Positions 36,015-44,592 of a stretch of DNA of 64,000 bases are shown here, piece by piece. The translations under genes were made by a program, and so were the position numbers. This DNA is from JAFAZJ01 sp050183765 (GTDB taxonomy: Bacteria > Pseudomonadota > Alphaproteobacteria > Reyranellales > Reyranellaceae). The DNA lies in contig JBFXAZ010000009.1 in the NCBI GenBank assembly GCA_050183765.1, positions 1 through 64,000 on the forward strand, in the 5' to 3' direction. Below the pieces are notes generated by a model that saw only the letters and a program-made list of their open reading frames with translations, had not been told where the DNA came from and made no database searches. Numbering within the stretch: position 1 is the stretch's first letter; each line of letters begins with the position of its first letter.

Positions 36015-36219
36015 CGTAAGCCTCCCCTGCGACCCACTGTTTCTGAATTACTTCTGGAGGGTCCTCTTGGACTGGGAGGATACGCCAAAACCCTAGATTG
36101 TCCATGGTGGCCTTTCCACACGGCGGCATCCACGGCATCGCGATGGTTTAACCGACTGATGAGCGATATTGCTGGCGCCGGGATTGGTTTAGGTTCAGGC
36201 CCGTTGCATCGACGCCGGG

Positions 36220-38910
36220 ATGAAGGGGCAGATGGAGGGTTCGGACAGTCGCGCAGGCGTCGCCCTGACGCCGATGATGCGGCAGTACCTGGAGGTCAAG
36301 CGCCGCCATCCCGACCATCTGGTGTTCTACCGGATGGGCGACTTCTTCGAGATGTTCTTCGACGACGCGGTCACCGCCGCCAAGGCCCTGAACATCACCC
36401 TGACGCGGCGCGGCCAGCACGACGGCGCCGAGATCCCGATGTGCGGCGTGCCGGCGCACAGCCATGAGGCCTATCTCTCGCGCCTGATCCGCCAGGGCTT
36501 CAAGGTCGCGATCTGCGACCAGACCGAGGACGCGGCCGAGGCGCGCAAGCGCGGCGGCGGCAAGGCGCTGGTCAACCGCGACGTGGTGCGCGTCATCACG
36601 CCGGGCACGCTGACCGAGGATTCGCTGCTCGACGCGCGCGCCCACAACTACCTCGCCGGCCTGTCCGAGGCGCAGGGCGAGCTGGGCCTGGCTTGGCTCG
36701 ACCTGTCGACCGGCAGCTTCGCCACCCAGCCGATCACGGCGGACGCGCTGGGCGCCGCCCTGGCGCGCCTGGAGCCCGGCGAGCTGCTGCTGCCCGACCG
36801 CCTGCTGGCGCGTGACGACGTCGCCGCCGCCACCCAGGACTGGAAGACGGCGCTCACCCCCATGCCGTCGAGCCGCTTCGACAGCGACAACGCGCGCAAG
36901 CGGCTGGAGCGGCTGTTCGGCGTCGCCGCGCTGGATGCGTTCGGCAGCTTCTCGCGCGCTGAGATCGCCGCCTGCGGCGCGCTGGTCGACTATGTCGAGC
37001 TGACCCAGGCCGGCAAGGTCCCCGCCCTGTCGCCGCCGTCGCGCGAGCGCGACGACGCGGTGATGGCGATCGATCCGGCGACGCGGCGCAATCTCGAGCT
37101 GACCCGCGCGCTCGACGGCGGCCGCGAGGGCACGCTGCTGGCCACCATCGACCGCACGCTCACCGGCCCCGGCGCGCGCCTCCTCGCAGAGCGCCTCGCG
37201 TCGCCGCTCACCGATCCCGCCGCCATCACGCGGCGGCTCGATCTCGTCAGCCTGATGGTCGAGGCCACGGCGCTGCGCGAGGCGTTGCGCGAGAAGCTGC
37301 GCCGCGTGCCCGACATCGAACGCGCGCTGCAGCGTCTGTCGGTCGGCCGCGGGGGCCCGCGCGATCTGGCGGCCCTGCGCGACGGCCTGCGCCAGGCGGG
37401 CGAGATCGCGCTGGTGCTGCAGGGCGACGGCGCGCGCATCAAGCCGGCCGAGCTGCCGGCGTTGATCGCGGCGATGTCGGATCACGCGAAGCTGGTCGAC
37501 ACGCTGGCCGCGGCTTTGGCCGACGACCTGCCGCTGCTGGCGCGCGACGGCGGCTTCATCCGCCAGGGCCATGCGGCCGAGCTCGACGAGCTGCGCGGGC
37601 TGCGCGACGACAGCCGCCGCACCATCGCGGCGATGGAGGCGAAGTACCGCGAGGGCACCGGCATCGCCTCGCTGAAGATCCGCCACAACAACGTCATCGG
37701 CTATCACATCGAGATCACCCAGGCGAACCTCGGCCGCTTCGAGCCCGCCGGCCACGGCTTCATCCATCGCCAGACCATGGCCAGCGCGACGCGCTACACC
37801 ACCGGCGAGCTGGCCGATATCGAGGGCAAGATCGGCCGCGCCGCCGACGCCGCGCTGGCGCTGGAGCTGAAGCTGTTCGAGCAGCTCGTGGGCGGCGCGA
37901 TCGCCGAAGCCACGCGCATCGCCGCCGCCGGCCGTGCGCTGGCCGCGCTCGATGTCGCCGCGGCGCTGGCCGGGCTGGCGGTCGAGGAGCGCTGGACGCG
38001 GCCGGTGATCGTCGAGGGCAGCGACTTCGCCATATCGGGCGGTCGTCATCCCGTGGTCGAGGAGGCGCTGCGCCGACAGCGCGAGGGCGCCTTCGTCGCC
38101 AACGACTGCGATCTCGGCGAGGGCCGCCGCGTGTGGCTGCTGACCGGCCCCAACATGGCCGGCAAGTCGACCTTCCTGCGCCAGAACGCGCTGATCGCCA
38201 TCCTGGCGCAGATCGGCGGCTACGTGCCGGCCGAGAGCGCGCGCATCGGCGTGGTCGACCGCCTGTTCAGCCGCGTCGGCGCCGCCGACGACCTGGCGCG
38301 CGGCCGCTCGACCTTCATGGTCGAGATGGTCGAGACGGCGGCGATCCTCAACCAGGCCACGGCGCGCAGCCTGGTGATCCTCGACGAGATCGGCCGCGGC
38401 ACCGCCACCTTCGACGGCCTGTCGATCGCCTGGGCGACGCTCGAGCACCTGCACGAGGTCAACCGGTGCCGCGCGCTCTTCGCCACGCACTATCATGAGC
38501 TGGGCGCGCTGGCGGCGCGGCTCGATGCGCTCAAGCCGCACACCATGCGGGTGAAGGAGTGGCAGAACGAGGTCGTGTTCCTGCACGAGGTCGCGCCCGG
38601 CGCCGCCGACCGATCCTACGGCATCCACGTCGCAAAACTGGCCGGCCTGCCGTCGGCGGTCGTCACGCGTGCCGAGGAGGTCCTGGCGGCACTGGAGAAA
38701 GGCGACCAGTCCGGCGCCGTCTCGCGCCTGGCCGACGACCTGCCGCTGTTCGCCGCCGCGCCGGCGCGACCCAAGGGCCTGTCCGAAGCGCCGGCCCGCG
38801 CCTCGCTGGTCGAGGCCGAGCTGCGCACGGTCAATCCCGACGAGCTGACGCCGAAAGAGGCGCTCGACCTGCTGTATGCCCTGCGCCAGCGCCTGCCGCC
38901 GCGCGAGTAG
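36220..38910 (+). CDS. mutS: DNA mismatch repair protein MutS
   Basis: 896-residue mismatch-recognition ATPase. The N-terminal mismatch-binding domain includes LVFYRMGDFFEMFFDDA with the Phe-x-Glu wedge (F-F-E). Connector, core and clamp follow, and the ATPase has Walker A GPNMAGKST near residue 645, the ARSLVILDEIGRGTATFDGLSIAW block and the His in FATHYHEL. The C-terminal helix-turn-helix region for dimerisation is present. ATG 36220 is used; an ATG four codons later is an alternative and neither has a strong ribosome-binding site. It is divergent from the S8 peptidase gene. A perfect 26-base palindrome follows the stop. Confidence 0.96.
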   Translation: MKGQMEGSDSRAGVALTPMMRQYLEVKRRHPDHLVFYRMGDFFEMFFDDAVTAAKALNITLTRRGQHDGAEIPMCGVPAHSHEAYLSRLIRQGFKVAICDQTEDAAEARKRGGGKALVNRDVVRVITPGTLTEDSLLDARAHNYLAGLSEAQGELGLAWLDLSTGSFATQPITADALGAALARLEPGELLLPDRLLARDDVAAATQDWKTALTPMPSSRFDSDNARKRLERLFGVAALDAFGSFSRAEIAACGALVDYVELTQAGKVPALSPPSRERDDAVMAIDPATRRNLELTRALDGGREGTLLATIDRTLTGPGARLLAERLASPLTDPAAITRRLDLVSLMVEATALREALREKLRRVPDIERALQRLSVGRGGPRDLAALRDGLRQAGEIALVLQGDGARIKPAELPALIAAMSDHAKLVDTLAAALADDLPLLARDGGFIRQGHAAELDELRGLRDDSRRTIAAMEAKYREGTGIASLKIRHNNVIGYHIEITQANLGRFEPAGHGFIHRQTMASATRYTTGELADIEGKIGRAADAALALELKLFEQLVGGAIAEATRIAAAGRALAALDVAAALAGLAVEERWTRPVIVEGSDFAISGGRHPVVEEALRRQREGAFVANDCDLGEGRRVWLLTGPNMAGKSTFLRQNALIAILAQIGGYVPAESARIGVVDRLFSRVGAADDLARGRSTFMVEMVETAAILNQATARSLVILDEIGRGTATFDGLSIAWATLEHLHEVNRCRALFATHYHELGALAARLDALKPHTMRVKEWQNEVVFLHEVAPGAADRSYGIHVAKLAGLPSAVVTRAEEVLAALEKGDQSGAVSRLADDLPLFAAAPARPKGLSEAPARASLVEAELRTVNPDELTPKEALDLLYALRQRLPPRE

Positions 38911-38920
38911 ATGAGTTCCC

Positions 38921-38985
38921 TGTCATCCCGAGCGGAGCGAGGGATCTCGGGCCGGCCTGGATCCCTCGCTCCGCTCGGGATGACA
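38921..38985. repeat. Palindromic intergenic element after mutS
   Basis: Perfect 26-base inverted repeat: 38921-38946 pairs with 38960-38985 around a 13-base loop. The core (ccgagcggagcgaggg) is the same theme as the element at 63524-63594 and resembles those at 24-124. No T-run follows, so it is a dispersed repeat more than a terminator, though it may protect the mutS mRNA end. Confidence 0.8.
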
Positions 38986-39052
38986 GGCGTCGTCGTATGC
39001 CGCTCAGCGGCCCCTCTGGCAAACCGGCCCGGTCATCGCCATGTGAGGGGTC

Positions 39053-40042
39053 ATGGCGGAGCCCCGTCCCGATCATCACACGGCACGCGGCTTTCGCAAT
39101 CCGGCCGGCTCGCCGGCCAAGACGCGGCATTTCCTCACGGTCCTGCGCTTCATCTGGCGTACCCGGCATGTCGATCGCGGCCCGGTCGCGCCTGACGGTT
39201 TCGTGCTGTCGAAATCGGCGACGTTGCGCGGGCTGAAGGCCCATGCGCAGCGTGACTTCATCACCTGGCTGGGCCATGCCTCGTTCCTGATCCGGCTGGG
39301 CGGCCAGACTGTGCTGACCGACCCGTTCCTGTCCGACTACGCCTCGCCGATCGACGGCATTGGCCCGCGCCGCTTCACGCCGCCGGCCTTGCGCGCCCAT
39401 CAGCTGCCGCCGATCGACGTGCTGCTGCTGTCGCACAACCACTACGACCATCTCGACACGCGCGCGCTGCTGGCCCTGCGCGATCGCGGCACCCTGCGCG
39501 CGATCGTGCCGCTGGGGCTGGGCACGACCTTGCACGATCTCGGCTTCATCGACGTCATCGAGGTCGACTGGCGCCACGAGGTGCGGGTCGGCGGCGCCTC
39601 CAACGCGCCGCTGCGCGTCATCGCCGAGCCCGTGGTGCATTTCTCCGGCCGCGGCGTCTTCGATCTCAATCGCACGCTGTGGTGTGGCTTCGTGCTGGAA
39701 GGCAACGGCAAGCGGCTGTTCTTCGGCGGCGACAGCGCCCTGGGCCCGGTCTTCGCCGAGATCGGCCAGCGCCACGCGCCGATCGACCTGGCGATGCTGG
39801 GCATCGGCGCCTACGAGCCGCGCGACCTGTTTCGCACCAGCCACGCCACGCCGGAGGAAGCCGTCGAGATGGGCCGCGCGCTGGGTGCGCGCCGCGTGCT
39901 GGGCATGCACTACGGCGCCATCGTGCTGTCGGCCGAACCGCCCTTCGAGCCGCCCGAACGCTTCCGCGTCGCGGCGCGCGCCGGGGGTTATGTCGACGAC
40001 GACATCTGGTTGCCGCGTGTCGGCGAGACAATGGCGCTTTGA
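39053..40042 (+). CDS. MBL-fold hydrolase, NAPE-PLD/UlaG-like
   Basis: 329-residue metallo-beta-lactamase-fold protein. The N-terminal strand pair ITWLGHASFLIRLGGQTVLTDPFLSDYASP, the metal motif LSHNHYDHLD (His128, His130, Asp132, His133), GGDS for the bridging Asp, and GAYEPRDLF followed by HATPEEAVEMG are the pattern of N-acyl-phosphatidylethanolamine phospholipase D-like proteins. A phosphodiesterase acting on a lipid or small molecule is likely. There is no signal peptide. The start has a GAGGGG close upstream. The gene stands alone. Confidence 0.83.
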   Translation: MAEPRPDHHTARGFRNPAGSPAKTRHFLTVLRFIWRTRHVDRGPVAPDGFVLSKSATLRGLKAHAQRDFITWLGHASFLIRLGGQTVLTDPFLSDYASPIDGIGPRRFTPPALRAHQLPPIDVLLLSHNHYDHLDTRALLALRDRGTLRAIVPLGLGTTLHDLGFIDVIEVDWRHEVRVGGASNAPLRVIAEPVVHFSGRGVFDLNRTLWCGFVLEGNGKRLFFGGDSALGPVFAEIGQRHAPIDLAMLGIGAYEPRDLFRTSHATPEEAVEMGRALGARRVLGMHYGAIVLSAEPPFEPPERFRVAARAGGYVDDDIWLPRVGETMAL

Positions 40043-40045
40043 TCC

Positions 40046-40149
40046 CGTCGTCCTGAGCGTCAGCGAAGGACCCGGCGGTATCGCAGTCACACACAGGCGC
40101 GGTGTCCAGTCGCACCACCGCAAGGTCCTTCGCTGCGCTCAGGACGACG
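40046..40149. repeat. Palindromic intergenic element, third copy of the window-start family
   Basis: Arms tcctgagcgtcagcgaagga (40051-40070) and tccttcgctgcgctcagga (40126-40144) pair apart from one extra base. The interior (accaccgcaaggtcc) also matches the two copies at 24-285. It begins just after the stop of the NAPE-PLD-like gene. Confidence 0.75.
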
Positions 40150-40202
40150 GAGCGGATCACAACGCCGCGCATCGGCGAGACACGGGCGCTGTAGGCGTTT
40201 GT

Positions 40203-40355
40203 CCTTCTCTCCGCGAAGGCGGGGAGAAGGTGCCCGAAGGGCGGATGAGGGGCTTCGCGGAAGCTCAACAACATCGGTCGTCGTCGTTGCGTGAGAAGCC
40301 CCTCATCCGCCTCGCTCGCGCTCGGCACCTTCTCCCCGCCTGCGCGGGGAGAAGG
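40203..40355. repeat. Long hairpin repeat element, left copy
   Basis: About 153 bases, starting and ending with short palindromes of the type cttctccccgc..gcggggagaagg. The two halves are imperfect reverse complements (gcggatgaggggcttc near 40240 pairs with gaagcccctcatccgc near 40296). The same element in opposite orientation is at 43183-43334. It fills the gap between convergent genes and ends five bases before the stop of the MetE-like gene. It makes up most of the 317-base gap at 40043-40359. Confidence 0.75.
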
Positions 40356-40359
40356 GAAA

Positions 40360-41376
40360 TCAGAGACCCTTGCGCACCAGCGCCGCACCCTCCGCCAGGG
40401 CGCGCAGCTTGGCGTAGGCGGTCTCGCGCGTCATCGGTGCCATGCCGCAATTGGTGCAGGGCATGATGCGCTCGGCGTCGACGTGCTTCATCGCCGCGCG
40501 AATGGTGGAAGCGACCTGCTCGGGCGTCTCGATCGCGTCGCTGGCGACGTCGATGGCGCCGACCAGCACCTGCTTGGTCTTCAGCAGGCCGATCAGCTCC
40601 AGCGGCACCTTGGATGCGGCGCATTCCAGCGAGACCTGCTGGATGCGGCTGCGGTCGAGCGCAGGGAAGACCTGCTCGTACTGGCGCCAGGACTGGCCCA
40701 GCGTCTCCTTCCATTTGATGTTGGCCTCGATGCCGTAGCCGTAGCAGATGTGCACGGCGGTGGCGCAGCGCAGGCCTTCCGAGGCGACGTGCAGCGCCTC
40801 GATGCCCCACTGCACCGCCTCGTCCATGTAGACGTTGAAGGCGGGCTCGTCGAACTGGATGACGTCGACGCCGATCGCCTCGAGCTCGCGCACCTCCTGG
40901 TTCAGCAGGCGGGCGAAGGCCATCGCCATGTCGACCTTGTCGCGATAGTGCTCGTTGGCCAGCGTGTCGACGATGGTCATCGGCCCGGGCAGCGTGAACT
41001 TCAGCTTGTTCTTCGTCGCCGCGCGCGCCGCCCTGGCCTCGGCCGAGTGCACCGGGCCGGTGCGGCGCAGCTCCGAGACCACGGTCGGGCAGTCCGCCTC
41101 GTAGCGGTTGTTGCGGATGCCGATGCGCTTCTTGCGGGCGAAATCGACGCCCTCGACGCCGACCAGGAAGCCGTGCACGAAGTGCTGGCGCGCCTGCTCG
41201 CCGTCGCTGACGATGTCGATGCCGCAGCGTTCCTGCTCGCCCACGGACAATGCCGTGGCGTCGAGCTTGGCCACCGCCAGCGCCTCGCCCTCCAGCGCCC
41301 AGGGCGCCCACAGCACGCCTGGTTTCGCCAGCCAAACCGGCTTGGGCAGGCTGCCCGCGATCGTGGTTTCCAACAT
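40360..41376 (-). CDS. MetE C-terminal-like (cobalamin-independent methionine synthase family) protein
   Basis: 338 residues corresponding to the catalytic C-terminal half of MetE. The zinc ligands are in place: His209 and Cys211 (VHICYGYG), Glu251 (SLECAAS) and Cys310 (PCTNCGMAPM). The substrate region IQFDEPAFN is also clear. The MetE N-terminal half is absent, so this belongs to the stand-alone group that transfers methyl groups to homocysteine or a related thiol from a donor other than triglutamyl-folate. ATG 41376 has GGGAGGA six bases upstream. It is divergent, by 60 bases, from an MTIP/MTAP-like phosphorylase, so a link to methionine salvage is plausible. Confidence 0.8.
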   Translation of the reverse strand: MLETTIAGSLPKPVWLAKPGVLWAPWALEGEALAVAKLDATALSVGEQERCGIDIVSDGEQARQHFVHGFLVGVEGVDFARKKRIGIRNNRYEADCPTVVSELRRTGPVHSAEARAARAATKNKLKFTLPGPMTIVDTLANEHYRDKVDMAMAFARLLNQEVRELEAIGVDVIQFDEPAFNVYMDEAVQWGIEALHVASEGLRCATAVHICYGYGIEANIKWKETLGQSWRQYEQVFPALDRSRIQQVSLECAASKVPLELIGLLKTKQVLVGAIDVASDAIETPEQVASTIRAAMKHVDAERIMPCTNCGMAPMTRETAYAKLRALAEGAALVRKGL

Positions 41377-41436
41377 GGCGTTCCTCCCGCCGGAAACCGT
41401 AGCATGGCCGCATCGCACGTTTGCGTGGAGATCGTC

Positions 41437-42186
41437 ATGTTCGCCATCATCGCCCGTTCCCGCCCCGCCTCGCTGGCCGGGCTCACGATCGAGCGGCGCG
41501 TCCATGTCGACACGGCCTATGGCCGGCCCTCGGCGCCGCTGATCCATGGCGACATCGCCGGCAAGTCGGTGGTGGTGCTGCTGCGCCACGGCGACGACCA
41601 CGAGATCGCGCCGCACCGCGTGAACTACCGCGCCAACATCCAGGCGCTGTACGACGCCGGCGTCGAGGGCATCGTCGCCATCGCCACGGTGGGCGGCATG
41701 CGCGATCACCTGGGCCCCGGCACGCTGCTGATCCCCGACCAGGTGATCGACTACACCTCGGGCCGCGACCACACCTTCTATGACGCCGACGACGGCACGG
41801 CGCACCACGTCGATTTCACCTGGCCGTTCAGCGAGAACATCCGGCGCCGGCTGCTGACCTCGGCGCGCAATGCCGGCATCCGCATCGAGGACGGCGGCTG
41901 CTACGGCTGCGCCAACGGCCCGCGGCTGGAGAGCGCCGCCGAGATCCGCAAGATGCAGCGCGACGGCTGCGACGTCGTCGGCATGACCGGCATGCCCGAG
42001 ATCGCCCTGGCGCGCGAACGCGGCATTCCCTATGGCGCGATCAACATCGTGGTCAATTACGCCGCCGGCCTGGGCGACAGCGCGCAGGCGGTGGCGCATG
42101 ACCAGCTTCTGGAGTATGGCCGTACCGCAATGGTGACGGTGGCCCGGCTGCTGGCGACCTTCATCGAGAACAAGGACAAGTCGTAG
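41437..42186 (+). CDS. S-methyl-5'-thioinosine/thioadenosine phosphorylase family protein
   Basis: 249-residue nucleoside phosphorylase of the MTAP/MTIP branch. It carries LLRHGDDHEIAPHRVNYRANI, which binds phosphate and nucleoside (RHG and PH-VNYRAN), the ATVGGMRDHLGPGTLLIPDQ block, CYGCANGPRLESAAEIRKM and GMTGMPEIALARERGIPY. These cleave methylthio-nucleosides from polyamine or quorum-signal synthesis to the base and methylthioribose-1-phosphate. ATG 41437 is chosen for its GGAG six bases upstream; ATG 41404 is also in frame. The N-terminal glycine loop seen in most family members (GGSG) reads ARSRPA here, which is unusual. Confidence 0.78.
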   Translation: MFAIIARSRPASLAGLTIERRVHVDTAYGRPSAPLIHGDIAGKSVVVLLRHGDDHEIAPHRVNYRANIQALYDAGVEGIVAIATVGGMRDHLGPGTLLIPDQVIDYTSGRDHTFYDADDGTAHHVDFTWPFSENIRRRLLTSARNAGIRIEDGGCYGCANGPRLESAAEIRKMQRDGCDVVGMTGMPEIALARERGIPYGAINIVVNYAAGLGDSAQAVAHDQLLEYGRTAMVTVARLLATFIENKDKS

Positions 42187-42204
42187 GGTTTGGGGGAGGA
42201 CATC

Positions 42205-43173
42205 ATGATCACGCGTCGCGTGGCGCTGGCAGGCGCCGCGTCCATTGCCGCTATCGGCGGCGCACAGGCCCAGGCCTTCCCCTCCAAGCCGCTGCGCTTC
42301 GTGATCCCCTTCCCCGCCGGCGGCATCGTCGACGTGGTCGGCCGCTCGGTCGGCGAGAAGATGGCGGCGCTGCTCGGCCAGCCGGTGGTCGCCGACAACC
42401 GGCCCGGCGGCAATGCCGCGATCGCCACCGACATCGTCGCCAAGGCGCCGCACGACGGCTACACGTGGCTGCTCGCCACCGTCAGCCACGTCGTCACGCC
42501 GCATCTGCAGAAGGTCGAGTACGACCCGATCGGCGACTTCGCCGGCGTGGCCTATCTGTGCAGCGTGCCGGCCATTGCCGTGGTGCCCGCCGCCTCGCCG
42601 TTCAAGACCATGAGCGAGATCATCGCCAAGGCGAAGGCCGAGCCGGGCAAGCTGACCTATCTCAGCCCCGGCGCCGGCACCTCGATGCACCTGAACATGG
42701 AGATGGTGAAGGTGCGCACCGGCGCCGCCATCGCCCCGGTGCCCTATCGCGGCCTGCCGCCGGGCATGTCGGACCTGCTGGAGGGGCGGCTGGATTTCGC
42801 CCTGCTCGCGCCGGTGCTGGCCACCTCGCACATCCGCGCCGGGCGCCTGCGCGCGCTGGGCGTCGCGGCCAATCAGCGTCTGAAGGACGTGCCCGACGTG
42901 CCGACCTTCGCCGAGGCTGGCCTCGCCGACGCCGTGGTCGAGTCCTGGTACCTGATCCTGATGCCGGCCAAGAGCCCGCCGGATGCGATCAAGCGCGTCC
43001 ACGACGCGGCCGTGGAGGCGCTGAAGGATCCCGACGTGCAGAAGAAATTCGCCAACGCCGGCGCCATCCAGCCATCCAAGCCGATGTCGCCGGCCGAGGT
43101 CGACGCGCTGCTGAAGCGCGAGGTGCCGCGCTATGGCGAGCTGGTGAAGTCGGCCGGAATCAAGCTGAACTGA
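42205..43173 (+). CDS. Bug/TctC-family tripartite tricarboxylate transporter substrate-binding protein
   Basis: 322-residue exported receptor. The signal peptide MITRRVALAGAASIAAIGGAQA has a twin arginine and ends at AQA. The Bug fold is recognised by KPLRFVIPFPAGGIVDVVGR, PVVADNRPGGNAAIATDIV, the KLTYLSPGAGTSMHLNMEM block and VPYRGLPPGMSDLLEGRLD. Such proteins bind carboxylates such as tricarboxylates, nicotinate or terephthalate. No TctA/TctB membrane genes are nearby, as is common for orphan Bug proteins. ATG 42205 has a GGGGGAGGA site; the longer TTG-start frame is not needed. Confidence 0.88.
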   Translation: MITRRVALAGAASIAAIGGAQAQAFPSKPLRFVIPFPAGGIVDVVGRSVGEKMAALLGQPVVADNRPGGNAAIATDIVAKAPHDGYTWLLATVSHVVTPHLQKVEYDPIGDFAGVAYLCSVPAIAVVPAASPFKTMSEIIAKAKAEPGKLTYLSPGAGTSMHLNMEMVKVRTGAAIAPVPYRGLPPGMSDLLEGRLDFALLAPVLATSHIRAGRLRALGVAANQRLKDVPDVPTFAEAGLADAVVESWYLILMPAKSPPDAIKRVHDAAVEALKDPDVQKKFANAGAIQPSKPMSPAEVDALLKREVPRYGELVKSAGIKLN

Positions 43174-43182
43174 GCCTTCTTG

Positions 43183-43334
43183 CTTCTCCCCGCGCAGGCG
43201 GGGAGAAGGTGCCGAGCGACAGCGAGGCGGATGAGGGGCTTCGCGGCCTCTCAACGCCGACGTGCTCGTTGAACCGTCTCGAAGCCTCTCATCCGCCCTT
43301 CGGGCACCTTCTCCCCGCCTGCGCGGGGAGAAGG
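43183..43334. repeat. Long hairpin repeat element, right copy (inverted relative to the left copy)
   Basis: About 152 bases with the same end palindromes as 40203-40355. Its left half is nearly the reverse complement of the right half of the left copy, so the two lie in opposite orientation 2.8 kb apart. It lies between the convergent Bug gene and nth. Confidence 0.75.
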
Positions 43335-43340
43335 AAGAGC

Positions 43341-43988
43341 TCACTCCACCGTCGTCTTGCCCTTGAAGAGGTAGAGATCGCGCACGACGCAGGCCGGGCA
43401 GTCGGGCTTGCGCGCCTTGCAGACGTAGCGGCCGTGCAGGATCAGCCAGTGGTGCGCATGCTGGAGGAACTCCGCCGGCGTGCGCTTGAGCAGCTTGAGC
43501 TCGACCTCCAGCGGCGTCTTGCCCGGTGCCAGGCCGGTGCGGTTGCCGACCCGGAAGACATGCGTGTCGACGGCGATGGTCGGCTCGCCGAAGGCGATGT
43601 TGCGCACCACGTTGGCGGTCTTGCGGCCGACGCCGGGCAGCGCCTCCAGCGCTTCGCGGTCCCTGGGCACCTGCCCGCCGTGCTGCTCGATCAGGATCCT
43701 CGACAGGGCGATGACGTTCTTCGCCTTGCCGCGATAGAGCCCGATGGTCTTGATATGGCCGATCAGCTTCGCCTCGCCCAGCGCCAGCATCTGCGCCGGC
43801 GTATGGACGATCTTGAACAGTTCCCTGGTGGCGCGGTTGACACCGACATCGGTGGCCTGGGCTGAGAGAACGACGGCGACCAGCAGCTGGTAGACGTTGC
43901 CGCTTTCCAGCTCGCCCTTGGGCTCGGGCATGGCGGCGCGCAGCCGGCTGTAGAAGTCGTGGATCGCGGCGGGCTTGAGCTGCGGCAT
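43341..43988 (-). CDS. nth: Endonuclease III, with altered iron-sulfur motif
   Basis: 215-residue base-excision repair glycosylase/AP lyase for oxidised pyrimidines. It has the helix-hairpin-helix LPGVGRKTANVV with the catalytic Lys, and the Asp in IAVDTHVFRV. The C-terminal cluster motif is C190-x6-C197-x2-C200-x5-Tyr206, where all classical family members have a fourth Cys (E. coli Cys203). The codon read on the minus strand is TAC, one base from TGC. The [4Fe-4S] cluster may be absent, incomplete or ligated otherwise. It is divergent from a DUF2244 gene, a common alphaproteobacterial pairing. Confidence 0.92.
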   Translation of the reverse strand: MPQLKPAAIHDFYSRLRAAMPEPKGELESGNVYQLLVAVVLSAQATDVGVNRATRELFKIVHTPAQMLALGEAKLIGHIKTIGLYRGKAKNVIALSRILIEQHGGQVPRDREALEALPGVGRKTANVVRNIAFGEPTIAVDTHVFRVGNRTGLAPGKTPLEVELKLLKRTPAEFLQHAHHWLILHGRYVCKARKPDCPACVVRDLYLFKGKTTVE

Positions 43989-44045
43989 GCGGGCACGGCC
44001 TGTTGGTACTTGGCGCGCCCCCGGACGCGCCCCTAATCTGTAGCC

Positions 44046-44546
44046 ATGTCCGAGCCGGTCCCTCAAGCCGTCCATTTCGACGCCACGCTGCTGCCGCACC
44101 GCAGCCTGCCGCGCGAGGGCTTCCATGCGCTGATCGCCGTCCTGGTCGCCGCCAACCTGGTCATCGGCCTGCCGCTGTTCCTGCTCGGCGCCTGGCCGGT
44201 GATCGGCTTCATGGGGCTGGATGTCGCGCTGGTCGCCTTCCTGTTCCGGCTCAACTACAAGAGCGGCCGGCTGTCGGAGACGCTCAGGCTGACCGATACC
44301 GACCTGATCGTCACCCGCATCGATCCCGAAGGCGTGGTCGAGGAATCGCGGCTGGAGGCGGCCTGGCTGCGCGTCGACATGGACGACCCGCCGCAGCACG
44401 AGAGCCGCCTGACCCTGATCTCGCGCGGCACCCGCCTGGTCGTCGGCCGCTTCCTGACGCCCGAGGAGCGGCTCGAGGTCGCCAAGGAGCTGCGCGCCGC
44501 GCTGGCCCGCAAGGCCTCGCGCCGCTTCGATCACGACTGGGCTTGA
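44046..44546 (+). CDS. DUF2244 domain membrane protein
   Basis: 166-residue integral membrane protein. Two helices (FHALIAVLVAANLVIGLPLFLLG and VIGFMGLDVALVAFLF, residues 26-68) form a hairpin. A conserved soluble domain follows, with LNYKSGRLSETLRLTD and GRFLTPEERLEVAKELRAAL, matching DUF2244. The function is unknown. It lies next to nth as in many alphaproteobacteria. Confidence 0.8.
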   Translation: MSEPVPQAVHFDATLLPHRSLPREGFHALIAVLVAANLVIGLPLFLLGAWPVIGFMGLDVALVAFLFRLNYKSGRLSETLRLTDTDLIVTRIDPEGVVEESRLEAAWLRVDMDDPPQHESRLTLISRGTRLVVGRFLTPEERLEVAKELRAALARKASRRFDHDWA

Positions 44547-44592
44547 ACCGTCCGGCGTCGCGCCGCTGGAGCGGCGCGGCCCCAACGCCCGA

